Assembly: GCA_946811695.1 (NCBI GenBank)
Contig: OX328123.1
Location: forward strand, 40,393,764-40,457,763
Direction: 5' to 3'
Origin: Gonocerus acuteangulatus
Lineage: Eukaryota; Arthropoda; Insecta; Hemiptera; Coreidae
DNA length: 64,000 bases
The notes below the pieces were generated by a model. It saw only the letters and a program-made list of their open reading frames with translations. It had not been told where the DNA came from and ran no database searches. Of the stretch, positions 45,561 through 57,395 are shown in pieces; the first letter of the stretch is position 1; every line of letters begins with the position of its first letter. A program made the position numbers and the translations under genes.

Positions 45561-47438
45561 AGTATTGTTCCACTCATCCTTGTCTTCAGCGGCAAATAGA
45601 TTTCTTTTGGCGTAAGAAAGGAGTCGATCTGTTCATGTAGTTCGTGGGCATCTCTAGCAGCTTTATCTGCTATTTCATTTCCGGTAATGTTTACATGGCT
45701 TGGCACCCACACAAAGTGAACTATTGCTTGTTTGCCATTTAGTAAAAAAAGTTGTTTATATATGTGCTTTACAAGGTTGTTTTTGGAATATAGATTCTTT
45801 AGACTGATTAGGGCACTTAATGAATCTGTACAGACTATAATATTTTGATTATTTTTTTGAATGGCGTAGGCGAGTGCGTTTGATATGGCTGTTAGTTCTG
45901 CCGAATAAATGCTATTTATTTTATTTAATTTGTATTTGAATGCTATCATTCCATCGTAGAAAGCGCATGTAGTCGATTTTTCTAGTTTGGATCCATCTGT
46001 GTAAATGATTGAAGATTCTTTTTGTTGACTTAATATTTCCAGAAATTTTGATTTAATTTCCAAATTGTTATAAGTGCCCTGCGTTTTGTTTACTAATTTT
46101 GTTATTGAGAGGTCCATTGATGGTGGTGTGACTAGCCGAGGTTCTACAGGTTCTGGATCGGGCTTTAGAAGTTCTATTGAAAGAAGCTCTTGAGCCGTTC
46201 TTTTGTACTGTATTCCTAATGGTCTTGTGTGATGAGGTTTGTTATCATATAATCTAACTTGTTTATGGTTAAAAATACAATCAAAAGTAGGATTATTTGG
46301 CTGTAATAGGAGCTTTGACATGTGTTTTGCAGCATGGATTTCCCTTCTTACTTTCAATGGCGGTAGACCTGACTCGGCGCAAAGGCTGAAAGCTGGACTT
46401 GTGCGGAATGCTCCGGTTGCCAATCTTATTCCTGTATGGTGTATCGTTTCTAGCTTTGATAGTTCTGTAAGTTTCGCTGATCCGTATACAAAGCATCCAT
46501 AATCCAATTTAGACAGTATTAAGGATCTGTATATGGTTAGGAGCGACATTCGGTCGGCTCCCCAAGATTTTTTTGCCAGAACCTTTAATAATTTAATTTT
46601 GTCCAAGCACTTCTTCTTCAAGTCACTAATATGTGCCCGCCAATTTAACCTCTCATCCAGTGTTAATCCTAGGAACCTTGCACAAGGAACATAGTCGATT
46701 GCAACATCGTTCATATTAATTACTGGTGGAATTCCCACCTTCCTCCGCCTGGTGAACAACACACATTTCGATTTCTCGGCAGAAAAAGTGAAGCCATTTC
46801 TGTTGGACCATTCAGACAGTTTTGTAACTGCTATTTGAAGAGACTTCTGAATGTTTTTCAAGTTCTTTGATCTACACAAGAGGGCAAAATCATCGACAAA
46901 GAGAAAGCCCTTTACTCGGTTGTTGAGACAGTGTGTTATTTCGCTAATTGCTATGGCGAAGAGTGTAGTACTAAGCACACACCCTTGAGGTACACCTGTT
47001 TCTTGCGATCTTCTTTCAGACAAAGAGTTTCCTACAGCTACCTGATAGTATCTAGTTACCAGAAATTCTTGGATGAATATGGGTAAATTCCCTCTTAATC
47101 CCCACATATATAATTTTTCTAGGATACCATACCTCCAAGCTGTGTCAAAGGCTTTCTGAATGTCGAAAAATACGCCAACTGCATATTGTCCACAGATAAA
47201 TGTATCTTGTAATTCCGATTCAAGTCGTACGAGATTGTCTATAGTCGACCTGCTTTGCCGGAAGCCGCATTGCCAGTTGTTCAAGCACCCCATGGATTCC
47301 AATGTCCATACAAGACGTTTATTCACCATTCTTTCCAGTAACTTGCAAAGACAATTCGTCAACGATACTGGGCGATAATTTTGAGCTACCGAGGTGCTTT
47401 CCCCTTGTTTTGGAATAGGAATAACAATTGCCTCCCTC
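45554..47438 (-). pseudogene. I-clade ORF2: reverse transcriptase and RNase H
   Basis: The 5' end is lost by truncation, so the open frame simply enters from the target site; the apparent GTG start at 47440 is not a real start. RT motifs: YRPVSLTNCLCKLLERMV, WQCGFRQSRSTIDNLV, GVFFDIQKAFDTAWRYG (motif A), TGVPQGCVLSTTLFAIAI (motif B), FLFVDDFALL (motif C, near 46885-46900) and RFLGLTLDERLNW. RNase H: IIYTDGSKLE (45989-46010), YSAELTAISNAL, VCTDSLSALI and WVPSHVNITGNEIADKAA, so all four acidic positions and the late His are present. The frame stays open over about 600 codons, then shifts near 45578-45588 and stops. It lacks the endonuclease and ORF1, so it is dead, but it was recently functional. 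Confidence 0.9.
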
Positions 47439-47452
47439 ACAAGTAGACAAGT
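47439..47452. repeat. target-site duplication, 5' side of I-clade LINE
   Basis: Exact copy of 44521-44534. Confidence 0.85.
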
Positions 47453-48539
47453 AAATTAAAAGCAGAAATCATCGAGTGGTTTATTTATTGACCTTCCGCA
47501 ACATTTATGTTATTCAGTTATATTAAAGTGCACAATCAAGACAACCCCCGTTTAAGCGGTACCTCGTGCTTTATTTTTTTGTGGGCTAAAATTCTTCCGT
47601 AGCTAATTAAAATGATATTCAAGAGTATATATGTGAAGAAAAAATGTTAACTGGGCAAAAAACACGATTTTCTGAAGTCCCGATGCCGATTGATAATTTT
47701 TAGATATTTAATACATTACAAAATGAAAAAATATTTTTTCATCTTCATTAGAAGAAATTATGAAAAAAAATTAAATGGGCAAAAAATGTATATTTCAGAA
47801 CATTAGACTTTAAAGACGTTTTCTCAAAACTATGTTTTTCAAATCGGGCGATAACACTGGCAACTACAATCTTTGGCCAATCAACTTCAAATTTTAACAG
47901 CAGCTTTCTAATAGTATTTGCTAAGAATGTACGTTGGATTTTTTCGATTCATTTATTTGTAACGATTTTATGACCGATTATTGAAGGATTGTTTTAATAG
48001 AAAATGAATAATTGTTCACCATTTTCGAAAAAAATTAATATTTCTTAAAAATCCTACGTAATTTACTATATTTAAGCTTCTTCTTTCGAAAAAGGGTTTC
48101 CGTTTGTCAGACACAGCGTTGCCATTTTTTTCGAAGAATTGATACTTTAACTATTAATTTATGTGCTCTTTATAAATTCAAGATAATTACGTTGATATTG
48201 ATCGCAGTAGGTAGTATTCCCCCTTAACGTCTTAGCAATAATTAGTATACAGTTGTACGACTCACTTGATACATACATCTTGACATTTTACCATCTATTC
48301 CATTACCTAATGTGAACAATTTTCACCCGTTTAGCTAAATACTCTGTATCAACAACATAGAACTTTGTTTTTAATTTTCGAGGCATTCAATGATATCTGA
48401 GGTTGACACAAAAATAAACAAGCCTAAGTAAAAAAGGAAGAAGTAAACCTTTTGCAGTTAAAACACCTCAGCATTAACCGATAAGTTTTCCTTCACTTCA
48501 TAAAATTTGCATACGATTAGAGTATTTCCTCTTTGGTCG
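47453..48539. other. non-genic DNA
   Basis: No gene recognised. Confidence 0.45.
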
Positions 48540-49110
48540 TCCTCCGCATTGGCGGTCTAAAAGCCGTCCGGATAGGCAGTAGATTAAGGGAAGGTAGGCA
48601 GAAATAAAAGTATATTCTTGAGGAAGGGTCCTGCGGGCAAGGGGACTAGAACCGGTCCTCGAGACCCGCATCCTCAGCCTAATCCCTGGGGGGGGGGGGG
48701 GGGGGGTTCTCCAAACAGGGGGAAGAAGGGGAAAAAATAAGGAATGGCCGCCGTTGGCCGGTCCATGACCCGGCTCTAGGCCTGATAAATACCTTTAGTT
48801 TTTGTGTCTCTCTCCTTGGGCATTTCTCCCACCGGGCTTCCACTGTCTTGGTCCCATGGCGGGATGGCAACCCTTGTCGGAGAAAAACAAACCCATCCGC
48901 AAAGCTAGTCCTGAGCTTTCTTCCTACCCCTTTACTCTCACCCGAACCATTCAACATCGTCGACATATTTAATAAACCTGTCGGTAACCGAAACATATCA
49001 CTGAGGACTGAACTAGAGATTACTTGAACCACTTCGGAGTTGAATAATGTAGAACTGTAGTGTGTCTTGAAGGGGTGGGTGGACTGTGTAGGCCGGCGCA
49101 GGCACAAGTT
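48540..49110. other. GC-rich island with an open frame of unknown nature
   Basis: Clearly richer in G/C than its surroundings. An open frame of 142 codons runs on the minus strand (49107-48679), rich in Arg, Ser and Pro, with no domain I recognise and ending in a proline run from the G-tract at 48688-48706. GC-rich blocks like this can be LINE 5' regions or unrelated repeats. I do not call it a gene. Confidence 0.35.
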
Positions 49111-49464
49111 GACTCAATACGTCTTACTACCTTGGGACATCATAGACTCGGCCGTCGAGTGTCAATATCGTTTTTATCGTTATATTAGGATTCGATTATT
49201 TTATTTATACTGTTATATACTTTAATGCTGATAGCAAAATGTTATGAGAATGTTCGTGTGAAAGAAGGAGCCATAGAATCGTCTTCCGTAAGTAAGGAAA
49301 TAAAGTCTGGCTCGCTTCTAGACCCGTTTATTTTCTTATCGCTAGTGTCTTTTGAAAAGCTTAGAATAGGAACTGTTAATGTTTTCCTTAATCTTTTTTG
49401 AAAAATGTAAACCGATGTAGAAATATATATTGACTACTTTATTTGCTATTTTTGGCCCGTCATA

Positions 49465-49533
<69 letters not shown>

Positions 49534-49639
49534 AAAACTCAACCAAGCAGACCTCGAATCTATATATGTTATCCAACAACAGGCACGTTATCCAACAACA
49601 GGAAGACTACGGTTTAAAAAGAAAAACATAGTGTAAATT
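49111..49639. other. non-genic DNA with (TA)n
   Basis: Contains a TA array at 49469-49531 that makes Tyr-Ile open frames on both strands. No gene. Confidence 0.5.
49469..49531. repeat. (TA)n microsatellite
   Basis: About 31 TA units. Confidence 0.9.
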
Positions 49640-49900
49640 GTACCAGACTCCGCATCGGGTACTCGTGGCAGACACACCATCATTAATTAACGACAGAGGA
49701 CAGACCAACTTGTGCCATTTGCAACTCAGACCTGACAACGTTAAACACATTCGAACGGAATGATAAGAGAATATACAAACCTACCAAATGACATAAATTA
49801 ACTTTTGACCGACGAAAGTCCTCATGATAACAAGGAACCTCACATACCTTAGACAAACAAATGTCTACAAAAACAATTAGAACAAACAGAAAAATAAGAA
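49640..49900 (+). pseudogene. I-clade LINE C-terminal fragment
   Basis: Reads TRLRIGYSWQTHH, then RPTCAICNSDLTTLNTFERN, then YTNLPNDIN and a decayed tail. Same region as 45195-45560 and 20650-21042. The His and last Cys of the zinc-like motif are lost to small shifts. Confidence 0.6.
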
Positions 49901-51794
49901 AAGATGCATGAATTAACGTGAAGTGAAATTATGAGTACACATGGGAAATTAAATAAGTTTCTATCAAACCCTGGTTTTAACTTTTTGAAGTTTTAATTCA
50001 CATATCCTTATTTACTTTAACCGTTTGAAAATTCTAATTTCTTAATGAATTAATTTTTTAATTTTTTTTTTTACTTTACATATACATATGTTAATATTAA
50101 TTATGATAAAATCATATACATTTTGATGAGTTCTAACCACTAATCAACATTCAGAAAAGCAAATCGCACATTATCGGGTTCTAAAATTACATACATAAAT
50201 ATATTTAATATATTTGGCTGTCCAACCTTATGTGGGTGCTCGCTACACAGTATGTTGATTATTCCCTGCGCTATTCCTTTAGATCATGTTCGTATATTTT
50301 TTGTGTGTTCAAAGATAGCTCGGATTTCTCTCGATGGCGTCAATGACCCTAAGGTTGACACTCCTTAAAAAAAAAAGAATAAAAAAAAAAAAAAGATAGC
50401 TCGACTTTCGGATACGGAAGAGCTAAAAATGCTTTTACGAATAACAATTCAGGACACGACCTAAACCAATTTGGAAAAAGAAATATCAAATGTAATAACT
50501 GTTCAAATTTTCCTGATCGAAAGAAATAAAAGTATCTGCCAAAACTCTTCAAACGCTCTAGACGTTTATATGCGGTCGGGGTTTTGCACTCACGACGATC
50601 GGATCGAAGCATAGTTCTACGTATTCCTTTTTTTCCAAGAACGGTCAATGGTCGGACAGGAAAAATGGTATAGAAGGAACGATGAGGGCCGCCGAGACCG
50701 GGAGCGCCTCGATCTTACAGCTACGGTGTACGTAGAACGATCCAACCCATATCAATGAACAGGCTCTTCCCGCACGACAGTTAGCGGTTACAAGGTTAAC
50801 CTGGCTGGAAAAAGGGGATAACCTATAAATAACCTCTCTCAAAAAACTTTCTTATGTAAAAGGACGTGAGAATTTAAACAAGTTACTAGTATTTTATTTG
50901 TACTGTATACCATTTCGTGTCTATAAATAAGCAAAAAATGCAATATCCTATACAAATAAAATGAAATGATGATGGGAGAAGCGAAACCACAAGGAAGCCG
51001 TTTTCTCCTGGGCAAGTCTTCCTTTTCGTTAGCAAGATAAACACAGGAGTGTTGGAAGCCTAAATCCAAACATCGTAGATTAGTATCATTCATAGGCTAG
51101 TCGCTTTGAAATCTAAAATTATCACAACTATTTACCTACTCCAGCCAAACCAACAAGACCAAAGCAGAAAGGTCTGAGTCAACATCAGTAATTCCTATAT
51201 TAGGAATGGTTATCTGCTCCCCTCAAAAATAGGTTTTTCAGAAAGATTTTTCCTATTTTTTTAATCCCCTTTCTTACTAACCCTTCGATGCCCAAGGTGT
51301 TTCTAGTCAGTATATTTTCCAAGGGGGGGGGGGGTCTTAGAGCGATTTACTCCTACGTGCTTCATATGAAAATACGATTTTTTGTCTTTTTGTGCTTATC
51401 TAGATAAAAGGAGACTGTTTGGAAAACCATTAAGTAAATACTAGCCCTAAAATCTTCTCTTTTTTTTTTTTTTTGTAGGGAAACAAAAAATTGTAAAAAA
51501 CATTTGTATTTCCCACAAATAGATTTTTTTCCCCAATCATTCTAAATTGTACGGGCATCCTAGGATTAACCTTTTGGGTACAGTTGATGACATGACTAGA
51601 TATATTATTGATTTCCACAAGTAATGGATTAAACGATATTTTTGTAGTTCAAATACAAATAAAAAACCTCTACCACTCTAGGGCTATCGGCTAAAATTGA
51701 AAAAATTTTAATACGCTCTCAATGTTTAATTTGATTTAAGTATTTATTTATTTAAATTTTATCGTCCATCATACTTAACTCAGAATTTTAGGAG
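49901..51794. other. non-genic DNA
   Basis: No gene supported. Several minus-strand frames between 50349 and 51093 are open but short and lack domains. A G-run lies at about 51325-51335 and a T-run at 51462-51475. Confidence 0.4.
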
Positions 51795-51950
51795 GGGTTA
51801 TCTACAGGTTACCATCCTTTTCTAGCCAAGACAGGGCTGATGCCTTTCCTTTTTTCTAAAAAAAAAAACACCACCCAATAGTGGGAATCGAACCTACGAC
51901 CTTTGGCACGGAGTGTTAAGTAAAAATAACACTCACGGTCTCCGTTGATT
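51795..51950 (-). repeat. tRNA-like SINE, second type
   Basis: On the minus strand: GGAGACCGTGAGTG (near 51945), a spacer, then GTAGGTTCGATTCCCACT, a good B-box, then an A/T run and a tail ending near GTAACCTGTAGATAACCCC. It differs from the SINE at 16872-17071 in body and tail. The A-box is weak. Confidence 0.5.
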
Positions 51951-52707
51951 TAAGTATCAAATGGAAGTAATTTACAATACAAATCTGTGATAATTTCATT
52001 TTTTATATAATAATGAACTCTTTTGACTCGTTTAATATAATTAGTAGGTAATTAATTTTAGAATAACGGACAACATATTTCTTGGGTATCTAAAGTAAAA
52101 TAAAAAAAGCAGACCTGTAAATGGACACGAATGCCCTTAGGTACAGATACTGTAAAGGTATCTGATTCTTGGTCATACTTTGCACTAAGGGGATAAAGTG
52201 GTCAGTACTATGCTCCACCTAACTGATTTCCCCCTTGCAGGGACCTATAAAATTAATTAAAGATGAGTGGTACGGTATAAGACCCCAGTCATACGACCCT
52301 CGAACGCTGACACTAGAATATAAGGTAGCTGAATTGGATTGCATGAATAAATAATGTTTTCGATATAGCACATGAGAGAGATAGTGTGGTCGCCTGACAT
52401 TCCCCTTAAATATCATAGGGCCCTGATTCCGACCCCAGGACGACGGCAGTGAAGATAAATTCTTTCAGTGCGCACCTCAACATAGGTCCTCCAGATCATG
52501 AGTCGAGCATGTACTACATGAACTATACAAGACCCCGAAGCAATATTTTGCTCAGAAATAAAATAATAATAACAAATAGAAGAAAAATTAAATGGTTTAA
52601 ATCGGACTTTTCATATTGATATACTAACTAATCCATTATCGTTAACTTTTGATGGTTTTTATCGAATGCTATTTGATTTAAATTAATTAATAATAGAACA
52701 TATTTTG
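51951..52707. other. non-genic DNA
   Basis: No gene supported. Confidence 0.45.
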
Positions 52708-52984
52708 CATGGATACTCTCTATGGGATGTAAACACTCGCTAAGAATTTTTTTTTTCATATTCAAATTTTTAAGTAATTTTAAAGGGCATTGAATTTTTA
52801 TTTTTAAAGAGAGCATGCCCGTCTGGGGAGAATGCGTTCCTAGGACGATAACAGAACAGCTGTTACCGTACAGTATCTATTTCATAGTACTATTTTTAGT
52901 TGCGGTTAATGTAAACAATGATTGCAGTCCTTGAACTAATAGAAATAAACTATGATTTTGTCCCTCTTAGTGTTTACGCTATAC
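52708..52984 (+). repeat. dispersed repeat, copy 2
   Basis: Homologous to 21047-21318. The ends carry inverted GTAAACACT...TAAGA / TCTTAGTGTTTAC, so it behaves like a MITE of about 0.26 kb. Confidence 0.6.
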
Positions 52985-54099
52985 CTGGTGAGGGTCCATC
53001 CGAGGTAATAATATCCCGAACCCCTGCACAGCCTCCTCACCCATAGCATCCCCAGTCAGAGCACTTCTTGGTAAAGCTCGCAAATATAATGGGTGTTTCG
53101 AAATGACATATTGGAAACATAAATTTTTAAATTTTAACGTACATTTATTATTGACAACGAATTTTAACCTGTACTGGTTAAATTGCCGTTACTGCTAAGC
53201 TATAGATACCGGGTTATCTCTACCTTATCTGTTAATTGTTTATATTATGATCACCTATCAATTGATGAATATCTTATTGTATGACGAGAACCGTGCTATA
53301 ATAAACTGCCCAAAATTATGTAGTAGCGTTAATTTGACGATAGATCATTTAATACAATAAAATAACTACTTATCTGCCGTGAAGAAACACGGGTATACAG
53401 CTAGTTATAAATAAAACACATTAAATTATTTACACCAGTTTCAGTGAAAACATTACTGATACGTCTGGTTGGATAAAACTTGCAGGGATAAGAGTTGGGA
53501 CGTAAAGATATCAAGGGTGGCAGGATAGGTTGGTAGGTTGAAACGAGTAAGAAATTTCTGAACAAGAAGTTACAAATGATTTTTTGACTGAAGCTGTATG
53601 GTTGGGAGGATTATAAAGAGCGAAAGGACAGGAACAGGAGTTTTGCGAGTTGACTTTGAGAGTTGAAGGTCTTCGGGTTTTTTTCATAATGATTTGAAGC
53701 AATTTTTCGACACAGCTCCATAGCTACATCAGTTTGAGCTAAGCTTCCAAAAATATTTCCAGTAAAGTAAGAATAGTTTCTAAATAGGCTTATATAAGAA
53801 GTAGGGTCGAATAGTTTGAGTGTAGAACTATCGGGACGTGGAATGGATGCGGGCAGGTAAATCTAATGCCCTAGAGAATATTGTCTCTAATGAAGCTAAC
53901 AGTATGTTCGCAATAGTGAGGACGATAGACACAGATTATTTGCTTTGTAATACATTTCAATGTTGCTCATCAATTAGTCAGTACTGACATCCTAATTAGC
54001 TTCGGCGATAATGCATTCCAAACCTCACTCCGATCAGCTCTCTTGGCTTAGCTTATTCCAATCTCAACATCTATAAGTCAAAAGTTCTTACCACATTTA
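52985..54099. other. non-genic DNA
   Basis: No gene supported. Near 53392-53405, CGGGTATACAGCTAG is the inverted form of the motif that begins the tandem repeat at 25513. Confidence 0.4.
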
Positions 54100-54243
54100 T
54101 TATCTCCATCTATAGAGAAGGGACATTATATCAAACGAGTGAAACTCTACTAACGATAGAGATAACCAACCTACTTGTGATATATGCAATACAGAACTCA
54201 CAGTAAAATCACCCACTTACTATTTAAATCAAATAACACAAGA
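54100..54243 (+). pseudogene. I-clade LINE zinc-like fragment
   Basis: Reads QPTCDICNTELTVK, the Cys-x2-Cys half of the same C-terminal motif, then runs into the minisatellite. Very short remnant. Confidence 0.5.
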
Positions 54244-54244
54244 C

Positions 54245-54521
54245 CCGCCGACTGGTCTGGTATACCTAGAACCGCCGACTGGTGTGGTATACCTAGAACC
54301 GCCGACTGGTCTGGTATACCTAGAACCGCCGACGGGTGTAGTATACTTAGAACCGCCGACTGGTCTGGTATACCTAGAACCGCCGACGGGTGTAGTATAC
54401 CTAGAACCGCCGACTGGTGTAGTATACCTAGAACCGCCGACTGGTGTGGTATACCTAGAACCGCCGACGGGTGTAGTATACCTAGAACCGCCAACTGGTG
54501 TGGTATACCTAGAACCGCCGA
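54245..54521. repeat. 27-bp minisatellite, 10 units
   Basis: Units start with CCGCCGAC at 54245, 54272, 54299 and so on every 27 bp to 54488, with a partial unit at 54515. Each holds GGTATACC or AGTATACC. Because 27 is a multiple of three and no stop occurs, both strands show long open frames of 9-residue repeats; these are not evidence of a protein. Confidence 0.95.
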
Positions 54522-54734
54522 CACCGGTCTTTATAACCGGCATTTATTTATACCCATTGTTTAAAAGTTAGGAACTTCCTTTTATAATAAATAGAACTTC
54601 TGAATTATACTTTTATTCATAACATGTGAAAATAACTCACACAAAAAATGGCACTACTCAAAATACAGTTAATTAATTTTTTTTATAATACAATATCACT
54701 TAAGATTTTCACTGCTTACAAAACATAATTTTTT

Positions 54735-55670
54735 TCAGTCAAATCCACACATGCATGTTCTGCAGATTGTACATGTATTCTTCGTTTTGTTTTCGCATTT
54801 TGAAGTTGACACATACGTTTTTTTCATTCTTATTTGCCCCAGTTCCTGGTAGCCTTGAAGAACGAAAATAAACTTGTTGCCTTGTACTTAGATAGCTTTC
54901 TTTACGCTCCTTACACATTTTTATAATTAAATCCCTTATTTTAATATTATTACCAGTTATATCTTCATATTTAACGTAAGCATTGATTAGTAATGGGTCT
55001 AATATATTATAAAATATTTGGCCTAGCCATCTTCACCATTTGATCTACTAAATCCACGCCGTATTTGTTAGCGCCATAATAAAAAATTGTTTCTGGCTTC
55101 TTTATAGAGCCACAAGGGACATTTACAGTACGGTGTAATGTACTCAAGGTAATTATATTTTTTGATGGCTTCCCTTGATAGACGGTAGTGCAGTTTTCAA
55201 ATTCAGAATGATCGAGTCATAGAGCTGTCCTTTTTTTTTTTTTTTTTGAAAATAGTTGGCACTTCCTTCTTCATATGTTTTATAGTTCCTACCATAGTGA
55301 TAGCTTTATTCAGAAGCCGTTTTCCTAATTTAAAACTAGTGAAATCAATTGTCAGTTGTAACATTACTTGTTTTATAAAATGGATCCATAAGTTGAGAAA
55401 CTACATTTTCTGCGAGTGATTAGTCTTTTAGACGAGCAATCATTCCCTAAATATGGAAAACCATTTAAAATACATATTTTGATTTCGTGTCAACAAGAAG
55501 CCAGAATTTTATTCCGATGTTGTCTGGCTTATTTGGAATGTACTGTGTAATCTTGCTTTAGTAGGGAAAAACTATTCGTCAATAGTGATATTTCCTCCAG
55601 GTGAGTAGCAAAGAAGACAATTTCTAGTCAATTTATTCCAGATATATGACATTTTTCAACAAATAAACAT
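54735..55670 (-). pseudogene. piggyBac transposase, decayed
   Basis: Minus-strand pieces in transposase order with several stops and shifts. NKLTRNCLLCYSPGGNITID then FFPTKARLHSTF (about 55660-55540). NKPDNIGIKFWLLVDTKSKY (about 55520-55470, start of the RNase H-like catalytic fold region). SLAENVVSQLMDPFY and NVTTDN (about 55420-55340). YYGANKYGVDLVDQM (55085-55030). IFYNILDPLLINAYVKYED (about 55020-54965). Last, CTICRTCMCGF, a remnant of the Cys-rich end. These match the piggyBac family (DDE_Tnp_1_7). The N-terminus was not recognised and no TTAA-bounded ends were found. It is unlike the other piggyBac remnant at 15939-16841, so at least two lineages are present. Confidence 0.8.
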
Positions 55671-56187
55671 TTTGGGCTTTCAATAAAAAAATAACTCCAT
55701 AAAACTGTGTGGTCGAGTCAACTTTGCGAAAAAAAAAATCACAAAAAATTTATTTGATAGAATTAGTGATATTTTTATCATTTTATTAGTGACCAACATT
55801 AATGACTCTGTGTTGCTACTCTTTATGGTGCAGCAAAGCGTTAAATTTGCTTTTAAAAAGACCTATAAATTCACTCTAGAGGAAAAGTGGCAAATTGTAG
55901 CATCACATTTTTTTCTCAGTTGCACTTTAAATGTTAGGTTTCATTATAAAAAGTCAAAATTTAAATACAGACTCTCAAACAAATTCATGCACTTAATACC
56001 CCAAGTGCATATTAGTACAAAAACGCGACGGTAAAATAACGCCCACAAAAATAGATTCATGCAATTACTCAAATATATTCCAAATTATTTCAATTCACTT
56101 AAAACAAAATTGAAATAACAATGGACCACAAAAACTCAAATAGAAATTGACTATATAACAGATATCAGGCACTATATTATAAAGGTA
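55671..56187. other. AT-rich DNA, may hold transposase N-terminal remains
   Basis: No gene supported. An 81-codon frame at 55789-56034 has no recognisable domain. Confidence 0.35.
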
Positions 56188-56312
56188 AGTACACACTGGT
56201 AGACCTTGTTGCGCGGTTTGTCTAGAGTCTGGCTGGGACGGTCTATGCTTGAGACATAGACTTGGTCTATAGACACCGATCTTTGTCTAGTCTCGCGTCC
56301 ACACAATGATGT
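56188..56312. repeat. small MITE, copy 1
   Basis: Starts AAGTACACACTGG with TTGCGCGG and ends near CGCGTCCACAC. Inverted GTCTATG/CATAGAC motifs lie inside. Related to 63668-63872. Confidence 0.5.
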
Positions 56313-57357
56313 GAATATTTCAGTCTCGTCTTCGCGTATGGAGGACATTATTTTGTGTGGATTGAGTGCGTGTTTAGCAATAATTATTTCATTCTTTCCT
56401 CCATCATGAAAGTCTGTGTTCCGGCTACTCTCTGACTCGTTTGCTGGAAACAGGAATTGCAAGTCCTCGTATGAAAACCACGTGGAATTTTTGGAACCAC
56501 TCGTCGGAGTACTTTTTTTTCGCTCCCGGTTAAAAGAAGTTTTTAAATTATGTATTTTTCCCCTGCATCCTCCACTGGTAAATTATGCATTGCAGCCAGA
56601 GATTCCAGTGTCATTCTTCTGTTCACCCGGTTTTTGTAATCGGGATTTATGACGTGTCACGAACAATACACGGCCTGGTAATGTTCAATTAATGTTAAAA
56701 CTTTATGGTTTGTCCAAATGTTTAAACAGAAGAAAACAATAACGAAGATGTACTCTGCTCGGAACCTAGAGAAAGACTGGGATTGATGGATTGGGTGTTA
56801 AAGGGCAGAAAACATCTAGGTCTTGACCGCCCTGAATTGTAATGTTAGAGAGACGTGTATAGTGTATTCTGGTTGAAAGGGTTTGTAATTTTGTGTTTAG
56901 GACAGTGCTGCGCTTCCAATTCATCATTTAAGGCAATGAATTTGTTATTTTGATAATTAGTATTCTATTTTTTTTTGCTACTAATGTGATTACTTACTAC
57001 AAACACTAATATTGCTTACTAACACAACTATTTTTACTAAAACTAATACAAATACACTTTATAGCAATATTAATACTAATAATAAACTACATAACAATAT
57101 AAATATTTACTTATTTTTATAACAAAACATTAATTCATATTTCTCTAATGCATTCTTTTTTTTTAAATTTATTTATTATCTATTCAATGTAATGTGAAAT
57201 TACAACTGTACTATAACAAAAAAATTTATACGATAAAATTGTATAAAGTACAAATAAAATAAAGCACAAATTAAACGGCCTTTTTGCAGGGTTAGTGCAG
57301 AGAGGAATCTAGTTAAAAAATATATATATATACTTCTTCTCATATATTCACATGCAC

Positions 57358-57395
<38 letters not shown>

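Larger units (their letters stand above)
44535..47438 (-). mobile_element. I-clade LINE, 5'-truncated
   Basis: A 2.9-kb insertion on the minus strand, bracketed by an exact 14-bp target-site duplication. It begins inside the RT domain (47438), continues through RNase H and a zinc-finger-like C-terminus, and has a 0.66-kb A-rich 3' UTR. It ends in a hairpin (GGGCAA...TTGCCC) and an AAACAACAACAAA tail. RT plus RNase H and a short-repeat tail point to the I group rather than jockey. Confidence 0.88.

Noticed and set aside
54184..54571. Four overlapping frames of 9-residue repeats
   Set aside because: A 27-bp tandem repeat without stops opens frames on both strands. No independent sign of coding.
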